A DNA stretch of 64,000 bases from Kalmanozyma brasiliensis GHG001 (taxonomy: Eukaryota > Basidiomycota > Ustilaginomycetes > Ustilaginales): assembly GCF_000497045.1 (NCBI RefSeq), contig NW_015961959.1:868001-932000 (forward strand), in the 5' to 3' direction. Below, piece by piece: positions 60,986 through 64,000 of this stretch; the first letter of the stretch is position 1; every line of letters starts with the position of its first letter. The notes beneath the pieces are model-generated. The model was given only the letters and a program-made list of their open reading frames with translations. It was not told the DNA's origin and searched no databases. Made by a program: the position numbers and the translations under genes.

Positions 60986-62407
60986 TCAGAAGGGCGAGAA
61001 GGATCTCTGACCCAGCCCGCTCGCACCTCGGAACCCAGCCACCGTCTCCGGCGCCGGACAGTCGCTCGCCTCCCTCGTACTCATCGCCTCCGGCAACCAC
61101 TTTTCCATGTTCTTGATCCTCTGACTTGACACGGGATGAGTCGACAGCAGCGCTTGTGCGCTATCCAACACACCTCCACCTCCCCCACCCTCACTCTCGC
61201 TCATCCTGGTCCAGAGCCGACTGGCCTCTCTCGGATCGAAGCAGGCCCGACTCATGATCCTCAGTCCCAGATAGTCCGCCTCCAGCTCGGTCTTTCTCGA
61301 GTTGGGTAGCGATAGGAGCAGCGTCAAGAGCGTTCTGCTCAGCCCGATGTCCAGTCCGAATGCGTCCAACAGGAACGAGCCGGCGACGAGGACCTTGTAG
61401 CCCGACACCTTTTCGGCGGAATGCCGCGCGACTTGGTGGGCGACCTCGTGACCGAGGACCGTAGCTAGGCCGTCCGAGTTGGCGCACACGGGCAGGATGC
61501 CGGTGAAGACAAAGATCTTGCCTCCGGGAAGCACGAAGGCGTTCTTCTGCTTGCGATCGTCGATCACAAAGACTTCCCATTTGGTGGCGGGTTGAGATGG
61601 GTCAGCACTCGCCTGGCCGAAGCTCGTTGACTGTGCACCACTACCGCCGGAAGAGTGGGAACCGTACGAGATACCGCCTTCTTCACCATGCGAGTGGTGC
61701 GTCATGCTGGAATCGCCCTTAGTGTGCTGCGGCTGGTTTTGTCCGTCAACCGCCTTGTCGAGCGCTGCGACGATACGACTGGCAACGGAGCGCACCTGTT
61801 TCGAATCCGGATGCGAGGCGGGCAGGATGCGACCGCGATACTCGGCCAGGGTCTGTTGGAAGGTCTCTTGGCCCATCTGATGCTCTTGTGCTGGGCTGAC
61901 GTCGATGAATCGCCATCGACCTGTTTCAGGAACCTGCTCGAGATGGAAGACGTAGTAGATGCCGCCTCCGCCGAGAGCAAGGAGGACGAGCGTTTGAGGG
62001 CGTCGGGAGAAGAAGGATCCCCCTCCGCGACCACCGCCTCCACCGCCGCCGCCACCAAAGCGCTGATATTGGGCGGGTTGTCGATACTGTGGCTGGCCGA
62101 CTTGACCGACGCGTCGAAAGAGCTGATCTTCGATCTGCTTGCGTAGTGCTTCTGGTGACAGCTGGTCTCGTCGAATAGGGGTGGATCGTGACAGGCCACG
62201 AGCTTGGACATGGAATGTCTTTAGAGACTGTTCAGCGACCTCTATACGACGAGTCGAGGTGACGACAGTAGTGGACAGCAGCCTCGAGCCAGACGCCGCC
62301 AGTCCTGAAGAGGAGTAGCGAATGGAACTTGCAGAGTTGGTGCTGGGACGGACCAGCGCCTCTGCAGCGATGCGCAGCCCCATTGTGGCTCTGAAAGGCG
62401 CAGTCAT
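60986..62407 (-). CDS. OMA1: Mitochondrial inner-membrane metallopeptidase Oma1
   Basis: 473-aa single-exon M48 peptidase of mitochondrial protein quality control and stress response. The N-terminal ~85 residues are basic, Ser/Ala-rich and lack acidic residues, a good presequence. After a Gly-rich run (about 118-130) comes one TM (TLVLLALGGGGIYYVFHL). The catalytic zinc site is HEVAH at 320-324 with the third ligand E376 in TELEADYLG, and STHPVSSQRI near the end is the conserved M48 substrate-side motif. A Ser/His/Gly-rich insertion (about 235-275) sits before the peptidase core. Only ~93 bp separate its stop from that of the acetyl-CoA transporter. Confidence 0.93.
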   Translation of the reverse strand: MTAPFRATMGLRIAAEALVRPSTNSASSIRYSSSGLAASGSRLLSTTVVTSTRRIEVAEQSLKTFHVQARGLSRSTPIRRDQLSPEALRKQIEDQLFRRVGQVGQPQYRQPAQYQRFGGGGGGGGGRGGGSFFSRRPQTLVLLALGGGGIYYVFHLEQVPETGRWRFIDVSPAQEHQMGQETFQQTLAEYRGRILPASHPDSKQVRSVASRIVAALDKAVDGQNQPQHTKGDSSMTHHSHGEEGGISYGSHSSGGSGAQSTSFGQASADPSQPATKWEVFVIDDRKQKNAFVLPGGKIFVFTGILPVCANSDGLATVLGHEVAHQVARHSAEKVSGYKVLVAGSFLLDAFGLDIGLSRTLLTLLLSLPNSRKTELEADYLGLRIMSRACFDPREASRLWTRMSESEGGGGGGVLDSAQALLSTHPVSSQRIKNMEKWLPEAMSTREASDCPAPETVAGFRGASGLGQRSFSPF

Positions 62408-62693
62408 TGCTGACGACGTGTTGCGGAGGACTTGAGGCTGTCGATGGCTGGTGTGAAGAAGGGACGATAGAATGGAAGGAAGAGACGACGAAGATGAAGT
62501 GTTGTGCAGGAGGTGAAGCTGCGCACCGACCACGATGATCCAAAGCTGAATCCTTCACTCGACTGAGCCATTTCGGCTGTGCACTTGCAGGAAATCAAAT
62601 AGCCGAGCCAGTCAACCTCCACACACTCCTCCTCGCGCGGCTAAGATCATCATCTTCTCACCTGAGCGGCAAACAGTCAGCGCGCAGAAGACT

Positions 62694-62699
62694 TATAAG
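62694..62699 (+). promoter_or_regulatory. TATA box of the SDR gene
   Basis: TATAAG within the palindrome ACTTATAAGT (62691-62700), about 70 nt before the ATG at 62770. Role inferred from position. Confidence 0.5.
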
Positions 62700-62769
62700 T
62701 TCTCCCTTGCTCGTTGACTCCTTCCAGCACACCATCATTCCCAGATTATTCGCAGGATCTTTCGCAAAG

Positions 62770-63606
62770 ATGGTCACCGCTCTCGTTTCCGGAGGCAACC
62801 GCGGCTTGGGGTACGGCATCGTCCGCCGCCTGGCCAACGAGTACCCCTCTTCGCCACTCTCCAAGTCCACCTCGGACAAGCTCACCATCTACCTTGGCTC
62901 GCGCGATGTCTCAAAGGGAGAGGACGCTAAAAAGTCGCTCCAGTCCGAGCTTGCCAGTGACATCCTGGATAAGGTCTCCATCGAAGTCCGACAGCTGGAC
63001 ACCACGTCGCACGATTCGATCGTCAAGCTCGGCTCTGAGCTGCAGTCTGGCGTCGACATCCTGATCAACAACGCCGGCATTGCGATGGACGGCTTTGACG
63101 GCAACGTTGCCAAGCAGACGGTGCGGACCAACTACTACGCCGTGCAGGATATGATCCAGAACATCAAGGTCAAGGACGGCGGTCGCATCGTCAACATCGC
63201 CTCGCTGACGGGAGTGCTCAAGAACTTTGGCGACAATGTCCGCGATCGCTTCCGCGAGTCGAAGAGCATCAAGGATGTAGATGACCTCATGCAAGAGTTC
63301 CAGGACGTCGTAGCAGATGGAAGCTGGAAGGAAAAGGGCTGGAAGGGCGCCGCGTACGCTACGAGCAAGAGCGGTGTCATTGCGTACACGAGGGCCCTGG
63401 CAAAGGAGTACGAACAGCAGGGCAAGAATGTGTTTGTCGTATCGTGCTGTCCCGGTTACGTCAACACTGACATGACCAAGGGTAAAGGGTATAAGACGCT
63501 CGACCAGGGCGCAGAGACGCCCGTGTTGCTGGCGTTACAAGAGGTCGGCGCCAAGCCGGGCGAGTTCTGGTCCGAGAAGAAGGCCAATGACTGGGAGAAC
63601 CCCTAA
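62770..63606 (+). CDS. Short-chain dehydrogenase/reductase, carbonyl reductase (CBR1-like)
   Basis: 278-aa single-exon Rossmann-fold reductase. The cofactor motif is SGGNRGLGYG at 8-17, NNAG follows at about 98-101, the catalytic Ser is in NIASLTG, and the Tyr/Lys pair is in AAYATSKSG. PGYVNTDMTKGKG and the ~45-residue insertion before the Tyr (FGDNVRDRF...KGWKGAAY) are typical of monomeric carbonyl reductases. It should reduce aldehydes, ketones or quinones with NADPH in the cytosol. The ATG at 62770 is the first in frame and lies 70 nt after a TATA box. Confidence 0.92.
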   Translation: MVTALVSGGNRGLGYGIVRRLANEYPSSPLSKSTSDKLTIYLGSRDVSKGEDAKKSLQSELASDILDKVSIEVRQLDTTSHDSIVKLGSELQSGVDILINNAGIAMDGFDGNVAKQTVRTNYYAVQDMIQNIKVKDGGRIVNIASLTGVLKNFGDNVRDRFRESKSIKDVDDLMQEFQDVVADGSWKEKGWKGAAYATSKSGVIAYTRALAKEYEQQGKNVFVVSCCPGYVNTDMTKGKGYKTLDQGAETPVLLALQEVGAKPGEFWSEKKANDWENP

Positions 63607-63691
63607 CGCACGGCCACGTTCAGGAATACTGGGATTTGCAGACGAGATATCAATGACCGAACTCCGTCTGCGATAGATTGCAATGCAAAGC
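63607..63691. other. Short convergent 3' region
   Basis: About 85 bp between the SDR stop and the stop of the partial minus-strand gene. Confidence 0.4.
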
Positions 63692-64000
63692 CTACTGGTC
63701 GAAGCCGCTAAGATCGCCGTATGCTACGAATGGCAGTGTTGCTGAAAGCTCCTTCGTCGTCGATTGTGTGAGCCCGTGAAAAGCGTCAGGACGCTCAAGC
63801 TGTGACCTGAGCTTCTGAGCGTATCGAACGAGGTCCTCCCTCGCCTCGTCCTCTATCCTAGTATCTGTCCCGTCCGCTACTGATGGTAGTTCCGCCAGGC
63901 TCCCCACAATCCCAGCCGGCAAGCCCTGCGGAGGCCTGAATCCCAAGCACACTAAGAAATGCTCGACACTACCCAACCTTGAGCTTCTGGGCTTAGCAAT
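63692..64000 (-). CDS. Partial unknown protein, C-terminal ~102 residues
   Basis: The frame ends at 63692 and stays open to the right edge, so only the C-terminus is present. It reads as a leucine-rich, helical, acidic/basic segment (SVEHFLVCLGFRPP ... EDLVRYAQKLRSQLERP ... LPFVAYGDLSGFDQ). I do not recognise the family. Codon use resembles the neighbours. An exon boundary inside this stretch cannot be excluded. Confidence 0.55.
   Translation of the reverse strand: MAKPRSSRLGSVEHFLVCLGFRPPQGLPAGIVGSLAELPSVADGTDTRIEDEAREDLVRYAQKLRSQLERPDAFHGLTQSTTKELSATLPFVAYGDLSGFDQ

Noticed and set aside
1..64000. tRNA or rRNA genes, CRISPR arrays, operons, intact transposons
   Set aside because: I found no convincing tRNA T-arm plus acceptor pairing, no rRNA-like sequence, no regularly spaced repeats and no transposase, reverse transcriptase or terminal repeats by eye. 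A tRNAscan, Infernal and repeat search would be needed to be certain.

Overview
The window looks like euchromatin from a smut fungus or close relative (Ustilaginomycotina, probably Ustilaginales). It is GC-rich, and most genes are single-exon. Every intron I could place is GT-AG and 68-96 nt long. A secreted T1-type ribonuclease, a chitin deacetylase and a GH128 glucanase suit such a fungus. The assignment to smuts is inference from gene style and content; species cannot be named from the sequence alone. I support 31 protein genes, one partial gene at the right edge, one pseudogene and one repeat relic.

Layout, left to right. 0-4 kb: nucleoside hydrolase (-), glutathione peroxidase/redox sensor (+), an unrecognised membrane protein (-). 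4.1-7.4 kb: a long gene-free interval. 7.4-12.5 kb: secreted chitin deacetylase (+), five-exon ERG28 (-), and a SWIM zinc finger/ATP-dependent DNA ligase fusion (+). 13-17.7 kb: a very long alpha/beta hydrolase (+) and a fungal multi-pass membrane protein (-). 18.6-23 kb: aldo/keto reductase (+), ADGF-type adenosine deaminase (+), sulfotransferase-like protein (-). 24.7-30 kb: NIPA-type magnesium transporter (+), HEM25 glycine carrier (+), START-domain protein (-). 30.3-31.8 kb: molybdopterin synthase large subunit (-) and secreted guanyl ribonuclease (-). 33.6-42.2 kb: protein disulfide isomerase, NCA2, ARO8-type aminotransferase and an SFK1/DRAM-type membrane protein (all +). 42.3-48.3 kb: asteroid-type nuclease-fold protein (-), LACTB2-type metallo-beta-lactamase protein (+), ERV2-type sulfhydryl oxidase (+). 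48.4-50.4 kb: a decayed HNH/AP2-like endonuclease gene and a second degenerate copy. 50.5-55 kb: GH128 glucanase (-) and aldose 1-epimerase (-). 55.6-64 kb: CIA30 (-), membrane-anchored histidine-phosphatase-like protein (-), acetyl-CoA transporter (+), OMA1 (-), SDR reductase (+) and a partial unknown gene (-).

Most genes are unrelated housekeeping genes. Loose themes are mitochondrial function (HEM25, NCA2, CIA30, OMA1, glutathione peroxidase), oxidative folding in the ER (PDI and ERV2) and secretion of wall-active or RNA-active enzymes. There are no operons. Genes are arranged as convergent pairs with gaps of about 90-310 bp or as divergent pairs sharing 360-1230 bp. The least ordinary elements are the HNH/AP2 relic cluster, the SWIM-ligase fusion with a 672-nt open insert inside its catalytic domain, and a histidine phosphatase lacking the second catalytic motif.
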